Positions 1 to 7,181 of a stretch of 49,170 bases of DNA are shown in pieces (the stretch's first letter is position 1; every line of letters starts with the position of its first letter). The notes beneath the pieces were generated by a model. The model saw nothing but the letters and a program-made list of their open reading frames with translations. It did no database searches and was not told the origin of the DNA. The position numbers and the translations under genes were made by a program. The stretch comes from Bacteroides sp. Lineage in GTDB: Bacteria > Bacillota > Clostridia > Lachnospirales > Lachnospiraceae. The stretch is taken from the NCBI GenBank assembly GCA_023666705.1, contig JAMPBO010000022.1:1-49170 (forward strand), given 5' to 3'.

Positions 1-1
1 T

Positions 2-49
2 GGCAACATGGCTGTGTACGAGTTCAAGGGAGTGCCCCACAAGCCATAA
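2..49 (+). CDS. C-terminal tail of an unidentified protein (partial)
   Basis: The window opens inside what may be the end of a plus-strand gene. Frame 2 reads GNMAVYEFKGVPHKP and stops with TAA followed by TAG. Frame 1 also stays open, to a stop at 67-69, so the frame choice is a judgement based on the more natural residue mix. Fifteen residues are too few to name a family. The hairpin at 109-166 could end its transcript. The gene lies almost wholly outside the window. Confidence 0.35.
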   Translation, partial: GNMAVYEFKGVPHKP

Positions 50-108
50 TAGAAAGGCAAATATCTTAATATGCTTAGATAGCACAGGTTGTAAAAATAC
101 AAAACAAC

Positions 109-166
109 AGAGGGCTCGTCGCGGGTAAGCAACTGTGTGCCTTAATCCTTACTGCGACAGCCCTCT
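109..166. terminator. Bidirectional hairpin terminator
   Basis: Imperfect inverted repeat: AGAGGGCT plus GTCGCGG-GTAAG on the left (109-129), answered by CTTACTGCGACAGCCCTCT on the right (148-166). On the minus strand it is followed by a T-rich run, so it most likely ends the minus-strand gene at 188-1198; it may also serve the plus-strand tail at 2-49. Its CTGCGACAGCCC core recurs in reverse orientation in the terminator at 26917-26965. Confidence 0.7.
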
Positions 167-187
167 ATTTGATTTACTTAATTCTTT

Positions 188-1198
188 TTATGGATCGTTT
201 GTCGGGTCATCATCATATTTTTTTTCAAGGTCTGAGGTTTCACTTCCGAAGGTTTCAAGCGGTGTGCTCAAGGTACGCTCCAAATCCTCCTGTTCCTTGT
301 TCTTTTGTGCGGTTCTCTTTTTCCACCACTTAAATGCTATCAGCAATATAATGATAGCAGCGACGGCAATGATAAGAACCTTTAAAACACCCGAAGATTT
401 ATTGGTTGCCTTCGCTATGGTTTTTGACTTTACAAGAAGTACATATGGCTGGATACCCGTCTTGTCGTAAAAATACTTGGCACCATCCTGTAGATTTCCC
501 TTTGTGTCAACCCAGTTGATGTCGTCACGGTAGCAATGGCTGTCAAAGCCCTTATCAGCATTCAGTGGTGCAACACCGTCAGCAGCTATTTTGTCTGCGG
601 TATCCACAAACATACCCTTTAACTGAATTCCCAAGTCATCATTGTAATGTCTGTCGTATGTATCCCATAACGTATCATTATAATAGTCAAGGATGGAATT
701 TGTCCTAGCACCATATTTTATCTGTCCGTTATCCTGATCATCCAACACGATTAGCAGGCAATCCTCACGACCATTAAAAATCTTTTGGTACTGCTGTTCT
801 GCATATTCGGACAGGTTACTGTCTGTTACGGTTCCGCCTCCGCCGGAAACCAGTGACATGCAGCCAAGAATTACAAATATTATAATCATAACAACAAAGA
901 TGCCACAGCCGCTTGAACCTGAACTGCCGTAATAACGACGCCTTGGTGGTGGGGGTGGCGGCATACCCGGTCCGTAATCCCTGTATCTTGGCCCGTAGTT
1001 ATAATGTCTTGGTGGATGATTATATGAAGGTCTTCGTTCCCAACTTGGCGGACGGTTGTGTCCACCGCCACCGCCGCTGTGGAAGCTTGAACCTCCACGT
1101 GATGACCCCCCATAACTATGATGGCTGCTTCCGTGGTGACTGCCACCGCTGTGACCACTACTGTGATGGCCTCCGCCACCACCGCCTGATCTTCCCAT
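188..1198 (-). CDS. Gly/His/Pro-rich membrane-anchored protein of unknown function
   Basis: The predicted protein has 336 residues. The start chosen is MGRSGGGG at 1198, because AAGGAGG lies 8 bases upstream; the frame runs 12 codons further up without a good ribosome binding site. In order it shows a low-complexity head of about 100 residues rich in Gly, His, Ser, Tyr and Arg with a PPPPPP run, a hydrophobic segment (IFVVMIIIFVILGC), a folded region of about 150 residues with many Asp and Tyr, a second membrane segment (VLIIAVAAIIILLIAF), then a charged acidic tail. I do not recognise the family. The Gly/His head could bind metal or act as a flexible linker, but that is speculation. The gene is monocistronic on the minus strand and ends at the hairpin at 109-166. 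The Gly/His region also opens long frames on other strands; these are shadows. Confidence 0.75.
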   Translation of the reverse strand: MGRSGGGGGGHHSSGHSGGSHHGSSHHSYGGSSRGGSSFHSGGGGGHNRPPSWERRPSYNHPPRHYNYGPRYRDYGPGMPPPPPPRRRYYGSSGSSGCGIFVVMIIIFVILGCMSLVSGGGGTVTDSNLSEYAEQQYQKIFNGREDCLLIVLDDQDNGQIKYGARTNSILDYYNDTLWDTYDRHYNDDLGIQLKGMFVDTADKIAADGVAPLNADKGFDSHCYRDDINWVDTKGNLQDGAKYFYDKTGIQPYVLLVKSKTIAKATNKSSGVLKVLIIAVAAIIILLIAFKWWKKRTAQKNKEQEDLERTLSTPLETFGSETSDLEKKYDDDPTNDP

Positions 1199-1265
1199 AT
1201 TTAAAATCCTCCTTAAAAAATTGATGTTGTTCACAAGATTTTCTTATGAAACAAAACGATGCTAC

Positions 1266-1285
1266 TTTATGTTATACAACATAAA
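1266..1285. promoter_or_regulatory. Palindrome, possible operator of the minus-strand gene
   Basis: TTTATGTT-ATAC-AACATAAA is a perfect inverted repeat with 8-base arms and a 4-base spacer, about 70 bases upstream of the minus-strand start at 1198. Read on the minus strand its centre gives TATAAC, a possible -10 box, so a bound dimer would block transcription. No regulator gene lies next to it. AT-rich DNA gives such palindromes by chance, so this is tentative. Confidence 0.35.
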
Positions 1286-1406
1286 TCTACTTTTATTTTA
1301 CAATGAAAATGCAAATCAGTAAATATAAAATTTCCTACTATACTAATATTACCAATATCAATATTTATTTTTAGGAATGTAATGATATGGCACATTCATC
1401 CAAGTG

Positions 1407-1436
1407 TTGATATTGACAGATGAAATGTGATACTAT
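1407..1436 (+). promoter_or_regulatory. Sigma-A-type promoter upstream of ispF
   Basis: TTGATA (1407-1412), an 18-base spacer and TACTAT (1431-1436) resemble a housekeeping promoter. Transcription would start near 1443 and leave a leader of about 120 bases before ispF. Confidence 0.45.
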
Positions 1437-1563
1437 GTGCATGAGAAATCTTATAGATGCTCATGAAAGACAGGAAAAACTTCTTGACTCTGAAATGTAG
1501 TTGTACCAAATAGGCAAAAGTTGTATTTCAGACAGAATATATAAAAAAATGGAGGATACATGA

Positions 1564-2118
1564 ATGCGGGTAGGAATGGGATATGATGTCCATAAGCTGG
1601 TTGACGGCAGAACGCTTATTTTGGGCGGAGTAACGATACCATATGAAAAAGGACTTTTGGGGCACTCGGATGCCGATGTTCTTGTACATGCAATTATGGA
1701 TGCATTGCTTGGGGCAGCGGCACTGGGAGACATCGGCAGACATTTCCCGGATACGGACAGTAAATTTAAGGATGCCGACAGTATCTGGCTGTTAAAAAAT
1801 GTCAGGACACTGATTGATAAAGAAAACATGCTGATTGGGAATATTGACGCTACGGTAATTGCACAAAAGCCGAAGCTTGCACCATACATTCCGCAAATGA
1901 GAGAAGCTGTGGCAGCCGCCCTTGGGATAGATATCGGGCAGATAAACATAAAGGCAACAACGGAGGAAGAACTTGGATTTACAGGGGAGGGGAAGGGCAT
2001 AAGTGCCCAGGCAATATGTCTTCTTGAAACAGTGGATAATTTTGATTACAGGATAAGCAGTGATATGGCAAAGCAGTCAGGTTGTGAGGGCTGCATGGGC
2101 TGTCCGGCAGCAAAATAA
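1564..2118 (+). CDS. ispF: 2-C-methyl-D-erythritol 2,4-cyclodiphosphate synthase with extra Cys tail
   Basis: IspF converts CDP-methylerythritol 2-phosphate to the 2,4-cyclodiphosphate with loss of CMP, in the cytosolic non-mevalonate isoprenoid pathway. The protein has the [10 protein letters not shown] opening, with metal ligands Asp8, His10 and His42 ([16 protein letters not shown]), and the IGRHFPDTD and FTGEGKGI segments. Family members are about 157 residues; this one has 184. The family fold should end near residue 160, and the remainder carries CxxCxxC (Cys174, 177, 180; GCEGCMGC) near the end. Such a tail could bind metal or an Fe-S cluster, but I know of no role for it. GGAGG lies 8 bases before the start. 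The neighbouring acetyltransferase follows after 30 bases, so the two may be cotranscribed. The family call is secure; the tail is the odd part. Confidence 0.95.
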   Translation: MRVGMGYDVHKLVDGRTLILGGVTIPYEKGLLGHSDADVLVHAIMDALLGAAALGDIGRHFPDTDSKFKDADSIWLLKNVRTLIDKENMLIGNIDATVIAQKPKLAPYIPQMREAVAAALGIDIGQINIKATTEEELGFTGEGKGISAQAICLLETVDNFDYRISSDMAKQSGCEGCMGCPAAK

Positions 2119-2148
2119 TTTGTCTGCAAAAAGAAAGGATAAGGGCAC

Positions 2149-3129
2149 ATGGATATTGAACCCATAGAATTTTCAATATATAACGGAGATATAGGAAAAA
2201 TAAAAAGTCTTTGGGATGAAACCTTTGAGGACGCCCCACCATTTACGGACTATTATTTTGACACAATCTGTAAATTAAATGATATTGTGGTTGCGTCCTC
2301 CAATCAGAATGTGGTGGGGATGATACATCTTAATTATTACGATGTCATTTATTATGGAAAAGAGGTAAAAGCGGTATATGTTGTCGGTGTTGCAGTAATT
2401 CCAAAGTACAGAAAAAAAGGAATTATGAAAAGCATGATGCAATATGCCCTTTCCCATGCGGAAAGAAGGGGTGCGAAATTTGGCTTTTTGATGCCGAAGG
2501 ACAGAAGGTATTATATCGGGCTTGGTTTTTCCCCTGTTTATGAAACAAAAAGGATACGGCTCAAGCTTTCAGGGGAATCAAGTGTCAGGCATGTTAATTC
2601 GTATCAGATATGTCTTTTGGGAAATTGCAGCAGGGATTTTCTTGGGACACTTGCCGCTTTAATCAATCGGGCACTCGGAGAACAGTACAGGATATACTGC
2701 AAAAGAAATGCGGCGTATTTAGAGCAGATGTATTTGGAGCATAAATGCCAAAACGGAGATGTCTGTGTGCTTTATGAAAAATCAGGCGGGGATATGATAA
2801 TCAAGGGAGTGTGTTCTTATGATGTTTACGGAAGCACCATTTACATAGACCGTTATGAGCTTTTTGACGATAGCTTTGATATTTTTCTGGAAATGATTGT
2901 TTCCATAAGCAAAGAGTATAGCTGTGGACACTGTAACATTATGATACCGAATGCCTCTTATCAGCGGTTGTTTGCGGATGGAAGTCATGAAATGGGAGCA
3001 TTGCTTGAAAAAAACGGGCTTGTGGAGGAGGTAATAGACGGCTATGGTATTATGGTCAGGGTTTTTGATGATGAGGAAATAAATATGGACAGTTTTTCAG
3101 GAAACTGTTTTTTTGACGAAATAGTTTGA
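2149..3129 (+). CDS. GNAT-family N-acetyltransferase
   Basis: The protein has 326 residues. The N-terminal half is a GNAT fold: the VVGVAVIPKYRKKGIMKSMM segment near residues 80-100 is the beta4-alpha3 acetyl-CoA motif with the RxxG-type pyrophosphate loop (RKKGIM), followed by YYIGLGFSPVYE, a typical end of the domain. The C-terminal half of about 180 residues has no clear motif; Eis-like acetyltransferases also carry long C-terminal domains, so a two-domain Eis-like protein is possible. The substrate cannot be told. The gene follows ispF by 30 bases with an AAAGGA-type ribosome binding site, probably in one transcript. A possible promoter for the next genes lies after it. Confidence 0.8.
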   Translation: MDIEPIEFSIYNGDIGKIKSLWDETFEDAPPFTDYYFDTICKLNDIVVASSNQNVVGMIHLNYYDVIYYGKEVKAVYVVGVAVIPKYRKKGIMKSMMQYALSHAERRGAKFGFLMPKDRRYYIGLGFSPVYETKRIRLKLSGESSVRHVNSYQICLLGNCSRDFLGTLAALINRALGEQYRIYCKRNAAYLEQMYLEHKCQNGDVCVLYEKSGGDMIIKGVCSYDVYGSTIYIDRYELFDDSFDIFLEMIVSISKEYSCGHCNIMIPNASYQRLFADGSHEMGALLEKNGLVEEVIDGYGIMVRVFDDEEINMDSFSGNCFFDEIV

Positions 3130-3176
3130 GCTACGGGCAAAAATGTAAAATAATGATGATAATTTTCCAAAGCACT

Positions 3177-3204
3177 TTTCATTTTATATAAAATATGTTA
3201 AAAT
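3177..3204 (+). promoter_or_regulatory. Possible extended -10 promoter for nfnAB
   Basis: TTTCAT (3177-3182), 16 bases, then TGT-TAAAAT with the -10 box at 3199-3204. The -35 match is weak and the TG of an extended -10 helps. It sits 55 bases before the GTG start of the NfnA-like gene. Confidence 0.35.
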
Positions 3205-3258
3205 GACAAAGATTTTGCGTATGCAGTTATTTTAATTTTTGAATGGGGGATAAATCTC

Positions 3259-4083
3259 GTGTATAAGATTTTAAAAAAAGAAGTTCTTAACCAGGCTGTT
3301 ATCTTGATGGATGTGGAGGCACCGTATGTGTCAGCACGCTGCGAGGCAGGACAGTTTGTTATAGTAAGAGTAGATGATGAGGGTGAGAGAATCCCTCTCA
3401 CAATTGCTGATTTTGACAGGGAGAAAAACAGTGTTACCATTATTTTTCAGGTGGTGGGATATTCCACGAAGCTGATGGCAGGTTTAGAAGCAGGTGGCAG
3501 CTTCTGTGACTTTGTAGGTCCTTTGGGACAACCTGCACCTTTTGAAATTGATAAATGGAACAGGGTAATCGGTATAGCAGGCGGCGTGGGAGCAGCACCG
3601 CTTTATCCGCAGCTGAAAAAGCTTTCTGAGGAGGGTGTTGAGGTAAGCGTGATTATCGGAGGACGTTCTGCTGAATTTGTTATTTTGGCTGAAAAGTTCG
3701 AGCAGTTCTGCAAGAATGTTTACATTATGACGGACGATGGAAGCCTTGGAGGAAAAGGCTTTGTTACCAACAAGCTTCAGGAGCTGATTGAATCAGGAGA
3801 AAAGTATGACCATGCAATCGCAATCGGACCGCTTATTATGATGAAAAATGTTGTTGCAGTTACGAAAAAGTATGATTTGCATACAGCAGTTTCCTTAAAC
3901 CCAATTATGATTGATGGAACGGGAATGTGCGGAGGCTGCCGTGTTACTGTTGGAGGCGAAACAAAATTTGCCTGCGTAGATGGTCCGGATTTTGACGGAT
4001 TCCTTGTGGATTTTGATGAGTGTATGCATAGACAGTCATTCTTCAAGGAAGAGGAACATGCGTGCATGATGCGGTTATCATAA
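3259..4083 (+). CDS. nfnA: NfnA-type FAD/NAD-binding subunit of NADH-dependent ferredoxin:NADP+ oxidoreductase
   Basis: This 274-residue flavoprotein resembles the small subunit of NfnAB (also called sulfide dehydrogenase beta or dihydroorotate-dehydrogenase electron-transfer subunit). It shows the ferredoxin-reductase flavin motif (RIPLT, residues 44-48), the NAD-binding loop GIAGGVGAAPLYPQ (105-118) and a C-terminal [2Fe-2S] motif DGTGMCGGC with Cys224, Cys227 and Cys239; NfnA proteins are known to use three Cys and one Asp, which would be Asp219. In NfnAB this subunit binds NAD(H) and FAD and exchanges electrons with NfnB. The start is GTG, preceded by GGGGGA at 8-base spacing. NfnB follows after 24 bases, which makes NfnA more likely than PyrK, because no pyrD is present. 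Confidence 0.88.
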   Translation: MYKILKKEVLNQAVILMDVEAPYVSARCEAGQFVIVRVDDEGERIPLTIADFDREKNSVTIIFQVVGYSTKLMAGLEAGGSFCDFVGPLGQPAPFEIDKWNRVIGIAGGVGAAPLYPQLKKLSEEGVEVSVIIGGRSAEFVILAEKFEQFCKNVYIMTDDGSLGGKGFVTNKLQELIESGEKYDHAIAIGPLIMMKNVVAVTKKYDLHTAVSLNPIMIDGTGMCGGCRVTVGGETKFACVDGPDFDGFLVDFDECMHRQSFFKEEEHACMMRLS

Positions 4084-4107
4084 TGAAAGGAAGAGGAGAT
4101 TAAAACT

Positions 4108-5493
4108 ATGCCGAATATGAGTTTGACAAAGGTTCCCATGCCACAACAGGAGCCGGATGTAAGAAATAAAAATTTTGAGGAGGTTGCCACGGGATATACT
4201 GCTGAAATGGCTATCGAGGAGGCAACAAGATGTATCAATTGTAAGAATAAGCCTTGTATGACAGGCTGCCCTGTAAATGTACCGATTCCGGGTTTTATTG
4301 AGCAGGTGGCAGCAGGCAATTTTGAGGAGGCTTACGAGATTATAACGAGTGAAAATGCACTTCCTGCAATTTGTGGACGTGTGTGCCCACAGGAAAACCA
4401 ATGCGAGGGTAAGTGCGTAAGAGGAATTAAGGGAGAGGCTGTCTCTATCGGAAGACTGGAGCGGTTTGTTGCTGATTATCATATGCAAAACGGCAAAAAG
4501 GCACAGTATGACATCAAGAAAAATGGCAGGAGAGTTGCAGTCGTAGGCTCTGGTCCTGCAGGTATTACCTGTGCAGGGGAGCTTGCAAAGAAGGGTTATG
4601 AGGTGACGATATTTGAGGCACTCCATAAAGCGGGCGGTGTATTAAGCTACGGTATTCCTGAATTCAGACTTCCAAAGTCACTGGTTGCAAAGGAGCTTGA
4701 AAACATTACGGATTTAGGTGTTAAGATAGAGACGAATGTTGTTGTGGGACGCTCTGTTACTGTTGATGATTTATTTGCAAAAGGATATGACGCCGTATTT
4801 TTGGGAACGGGAGCCGGACTTCCAAACTTCCTTCGTATACCAGGAGAAAACCTTTTGGGTGTTTATTCTGCAAATGAATTCCTTACAAGAGTCAATCTTA
4901 TGAAGGGTTACAAAAAGGGAGAGTCTCCGACGCCTGTTAAGGTGGGCAGGAGAGTTGCAGTTGTAGGTGCAGGAAACGTTGCCATGGACGCTGCAAGAAC
5001 TGCCAAGCGGCTTGGAGCCGAGGAGGTATACATAGTATACAGGAGAGGCGAAGAGGAAGTACCTGCAAGAAAAGAGGAAGTGGAACACGCAAAGGAGGAG
5101 GGCGTTATCTTTAAGCTCTTAAATAACCCTGTCAAAATCCACGGGGAAGACGGATGGGTTAAGGGAATTGAGGTTGTTGCCCAAAAGCTTGGCGAGCCTG
5201 ACGCATCAGGAAGAAGAAGACCGGAGCCGATTGAAGGCTCTAACAATATCATAGATGTGGAGACGGTTGTAATTGCAATCGGACAGTCACCAAATCCGCT
5301 AATCAGACAGACGACGGAGGGCTTAGAGACCCAGAAGTGGGGCGGAATTATTGTAAATGAGGAAACAAACGAAAGCACAAGAAAGAATGTATATGCAGGC
5401 GGCGACGTCGTTACGGGTGCTGCAACTGTCATACTTGCCATGGGAGCAGGAAAGAAGGCTGCACAGGCGATAGACGCATCATTTGGGGAGTAA
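4108..5493 (+). CDS. nfnB: NfnB-type NADPH-binding flavoprotein (glutamate synthase small-chain family)
   Basis: The 461-residue protein belongs to the glutamate-synthase small-chain/NADPH-dependent oxidoreductase family. It has an N-terminal double [4Fe-4S] domain (CxxCxxxxCxxxC at Cys42, 45, 50, 54; Cys89, 93, 99, 103), an FAD Rossmann loop VAVVGSGPAG (143-152) and a second nucleotide loop VAVVGAGNVAMDAAR for NADPH. Paired with the NfnA gene just upstream it should form NfnAB, which reversibly couples NADPH oxidation to reduction of ferredoxin and NAD+ by flavin-based bifurcation. If it stood alone it would usually be called gltD or sudA; the NfnA neighbour decides. No glutamate synthase large subunit is nearby. 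It links to the Bcd-EtfAB and Rnf genes further on through the ferredoxin pool. Confidence 0.88.
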   Translation: MPNMSLTKVPMPQQEPDVRNKNFEEVATGYTAEMAIEEATRCINCKNKPCMTGCPVNVPIPGFIEQVAAGNFEEAYEIITSENALPAICGRVCPQENQCEGKCVRGIKGEAVSIGRLERFVADYHMQNGKKAQYDIKKNGRRVAVVGSGPAGITCAGELAKKGYEVTIFEALHKAGGVLSYGIPEFRLPKSLVAKELENITDLGVKIETNVVVGRSVTVDDLFAKGYDAVFLGTGAGLPNFLRIPGENLLGVYSANEFLTRVNLMKGYKKGESPTPVKVGRRVAVVGAGNVAMDAARTAKRLGAEEVYIVYRRGEEEVPARKEEVEHAKEEGVIFKLLNNPVKIHGEDGWVKGIEVVAQKLGEPDASGRRRPEPIEGSNNIIDVETVVIAIGQSPNPLIRQTTEGLETQKWGGIIVNEETNESTRKNVYAGGDVVTGAATVILAMGAGKKAAQAIDASFGE

Positions 5494-5542
5494 GCGTTGC
5501 GTCATGGATGAATCAATGCTTTTGAAACAAGGAGAAGCCTGT

Positions 5543-6058
5543 ATGGATGTGTATGTTGAACAAATTTTAAAAAGAAAGCCGCAGAAGACCCAGATTGCGG
5601 CAATGGCAGGCTCTGTTGCCCTTATACTGCTTGGAATTGCATTTATGTTGTGTGTCAGCATGAGCATAGGCATTTTAGTCCTTGCGGTTGGAATATTTTT
5701 AGTATATGTGGTAAAGCAGAGGATGAATGCGGAATATGAGTATACTTTCACAAATGGGGATTTTGATGCTGCAGTTATATATAACATGGCATCCAGAAAG
5801 GATTATTACTCCTTTGATGAGAGCAATGTTTTGAGAATCCTTCCGTATACCTCGGAAAAATTTCAAAATGAACTTTCGGTCAATGCTGAACTTACCGTGA
5901 AAAATATAACCTCGGAAGATAAGGGCAAGCAGGATTCATGGTATGTATTTATGGTGAATGACAGCAGAACCAAGGGAACGACGGCAGTTATTCTTGAACT
6001 GTCCGAAAAGAGCTTGGATAGCGTTAAGCTTTCCTATAAAAACAAATTAGAACTGTAA
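5543..6058 (+). CDS. Small membrane protein, DUF6106-like
   Basis: The protein is 171 residues from the MDVYVEQILKRK start, which has AAGGAG 8 bases upstream; the open frame extends 20 codons further and overlaps the end of nfnB, but those starts have poorer ribosome binding sites. It has a short charged head, two adjacent hydrophobic segments (IAAMAGSVALILLGIAFML and SIGILVLAVGIFLVYVV, about residues 20-60) and a soluble domain of about 110 residues rich in Asp, Ser and Lys. The opening resembles a Lachnospiraceae-type DUF6106 family as I remember it, which I could not check. Function is unknown. It follows nfnB closely and ends at a strong terminator (6068-6097), so it is the last gene of that transcript. 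Confidence 0.7.
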   Translation: MDVYVEQILKRKPQKTQIAAMAGSVALILLGIAFMLCVSMSIGILVLAVGIFLVYVVKQRMNAEYEYTFTNGDFDAAVIYNMASRKDYYSFDESNVLRILPYTSEKFQNELSVNAELTVKNITSEDKGKQDSWYVFMVNDSRTKGTTAVILELSEKSLDSVKLSYKNKLEL

Positions 6059-6067
6059 CTTAAAATG

Positions 6068-6097
6068 TGCCGGCTTTTGAATAAAGCCGGCATTTTT
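6068..6097 (+). terminator. Rho-independent terminator
   Basis: Perfect 10-base stem TGCCGGCTTT / AAAGCCGGCA with loop TGAAT, followed by TTTTT. It starts 9 bases after the stop of the small membrane protein and closes the nfnAB transcript. Confidence 0.92.
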
Positions 6098-6129
6098 AGT
6101 TAAAATAAGCGTATCATATTTTTTGTTTT

Positions 6130-6164
6130 AGATTCGGACTACAGCGTCAAAGACGCTTTGTTCT
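6130..6164. repeat. Left arm of an inverted repeat flanking the CmpB-type gene
   Basis: AGATTCGGAC (6130-6139) and AGACGCTTTGTTCT (6151-6164) reappear as reverse complements at 6633-6642 (one mismatch) and 6619-6632 (14 of 14). Between the two blocks the left arm carries 11 extra bases (TACAGCGTCAA) which themselves fold with the following block as AGCGTC/GACGCT. The right arm begins inside the stop codon of the enclosed gene. Confidence 0.7.
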
Positions 6165-6188
6165 TGTGCATGGGAGAGGGTGAGCCAT

Positions 6189-6620
6189 ATGGAAGGCAAT
6201 ACGGAGACAAATCTGTTCGTTAAAAATTTCAGCCGCCATTTTATTTTGTGGATAACAGGCGGAATTGCGTATTTTTATATTGAGATTCTATTTCGGGGAT
6301 ATTCCCATTATTCCATGATTATTTGCGGTGGCTTTTGCTTTCTTCTTGTGGGTGAAATCGGATTGGATATTTTATACAGCGGGCAGCCGTTTTATATTTT
6401 GAAAATAATGGGGCTTGCTGCATTGATTATAACAACGCTGGAGTTTTTAACGGGAATTATCGTCAATAAAATATTTCAACTTGGTGTGTGGGATTATTCA
6501 GGAGTGAGAGGGAACATCATGGGTCAGGTCTGTCTGCCCTATACTTTTTTGTGGGGTGTGCTGGGGCTGGTTTGTGTTTATATCACGGATATGATTGACC
6601 GTTTTATATTGCAGATATAG
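6189..6620 (+). CDS. CmpB-type (ABC-transporter type IV, PF06541-like) membrane protein
   Basis: The protein is 143 residues from ATG at 6189, chosen because GAGAGGG ends 8 bases before it; a GTG three codons earlier is too close to that site. It has four hydrophobic segments and the family pattern: ITGGIAYFYIEILFRGYSHY, then CGGFCFLLVGEIG, then TTLEFLTGIIVNKIFQLGVWDYS, then NIMGQVCLPYTFLWG. These match what I know of the putative ABC-transporter type IV (CmpB) family, found widely in Clostridia; its substrate and role are unknown. No ATPase gene is next to it. The gene stands alone between a terminator (6068-6097) and a minus-strand gene, and a 24-base imperfect inverted repeat frames it exactly. 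Confidence 0.82.
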   Translation: MEGNTETNLFVKNFSRHFILWITGGIAYFYIEILFRGYSHYSMIICGGFCFLLVGEIGLDILYSGQPFYILKIMGLAALIITTLEFLTGIIVNKIFQLGVWDYSGVRGNIMGQVCLPYTFLWGVLGLVCVYITDMIDRFILQI

Positions 6621-6642
6621 AACAAAGCGTCTGTCCGTATCT
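6619..6642. repeat. Right arm of the inverted repeat flanking the CmpB-type gene
   Basis: AGAACAAAGCGTCT (6619-6632) plus GTCCGTATCT (6633-6642) is the reverse complement of the two blocks of the arm at 6130-6164. The last two bases of the gene's TAG stop are its first two bases. Confidence 0.7.
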
Positions 6643-6686
6643 TACAGGATTTTTAATCCTGCCCATAGGAAATTCAGAGTCATTTC

Positions 6687-6726
6687 ATAAAAAATAAAAA
6701 AGGTATGTCACTTACGTGACATACCT
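6687..6726 (-). terminator. Rho-independent terminator of the 77-residue gene
   Basis: Perfect 10-base stem AGGTATGTCA / TGACATACCT with a 6-base loop at 6701-6726. On the minus strand it is followed by TTTTTATTTTTTAT. It lies 9 bases beyond the stop of the minus-strand gene at 6735. It could also slow plus-strand transcripts from the CmpB-type gene. Confidence 0.88.
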
Positions 6727-6734
6727 GAAATATT

Positions 6735-6968
6735 TTAAGGTTCCAAAGGAGTCATTTTAAGACCTTTGTACATCTTGGTATACAAGCTCTTTTCATCCTG
6801 ATAGAGCATTAAACCGCGAGCACCGTCCCGAACAACATATGCATACTTGTTTTTCTGAACATTCATGTAAAGCACTTCGTCTACATTAAGCTCTTTTGCT
6901 TTCGCCTTTGCAGTGTATACATTAAGGGGTTCAAGTTTAAACTTTTTAACGGCCTGGTCTACTGTCAT
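6735..6968 (-). CDS. 77-residue soluble protein of unknown function
   Basis: MTVDQAVKKFKLEPLNVYTA opens a small soluble protein with a helical N-terminal half and a probable beta-rich C-terminal half (YAYVVRDGARGLMLYQ). It has no Cys, no signal peptide and no membrane segment. I do not recognise the family. It is very likely a real gene: GAGGAGG lies 8 bases before the ATG, two overlapping good sigma-A promoters sit at 7063-7098, and a clean terminator follows (6687-6726). That compact arrangement suggests strong, independent expression. The TVDQAVKKF opening hints at a small regulatory or DNA-associated protein, but this is only an impression. Confidence 0.82.
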   Translation of the reverse strand: MTVDQAVKKFKLEPLNVYTAKAKAKELNVDEVLYMNVQKNKYAYVVRDGARGLMLYQDEKSLYTKMYKGLKMTPLEP

Positions 6969-7062
6969 TATAATTACCTCCTCTTACATTACACAATAAA
7001 TAAATCTACTTGATAAAGGATAAGTAAATCGTTATAATTATTATAAATGTTTATCTAAGAAT

Positions 7063-7098
7063 AGTATATTGTATATTATTGCCAAAGTCAATTGTCAA
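7063..7098 (-). promoter_or_regulatory. Two overlapping sigma-A promoters for the 77-residue gene
   Basis: Read on the minus strand, TTGACT-17-TATACT (7091 to 7063) and TTGACA-17-TATACA (7098 to 7070) overlap by a 7-base shift. Both point at the gene starting at 6968, giving a leader of about 85-95 bases. Confidence 0.6.
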
Positions 7099-7181
7099 AA
7101 GTAACTAAAATGCAGTTTCAAACATGTTGTTTTTGGTGTTTAATATTGTACAAATTGCAATAGAAAGGGAAATTGAATCAT

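Larger units (their letters stand above)
1199..1563. other. Divergent intergenic region, no gene seen
   Basis: These 365 AT-rich bases lie between the minus-strand Gly/His-rich protein and ispF. They contain the ribosome binding site of the minus-strand gene (just above 1198), a perfect 8-bp-arm palindrome at 1266-1285, a plausible plus-strand promoter at 1407-1436, and the ispF ribosome binding site GGAGG 8 bases before its start. No open frame with a convincing start was seen. Confidence 0.6.

Noticed and set aside
1-69. Frame 1 at the left edge (to TAA at 67-69)
   Set aside because: Its residues look less natural than those of frame 2, but the choice is not certain.
886-1224. Frames on both strands inside the Gly/His-rich head
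   Set aside because: They arise from GGT/CAC repeats of the real minus-strand gene.
3259-5493. NfnAB read as PyrK plus GltD
   Set aside because: No pyrD or gltB lies nearby, and the two genes are adjacent in the NfnA-NfnB order.
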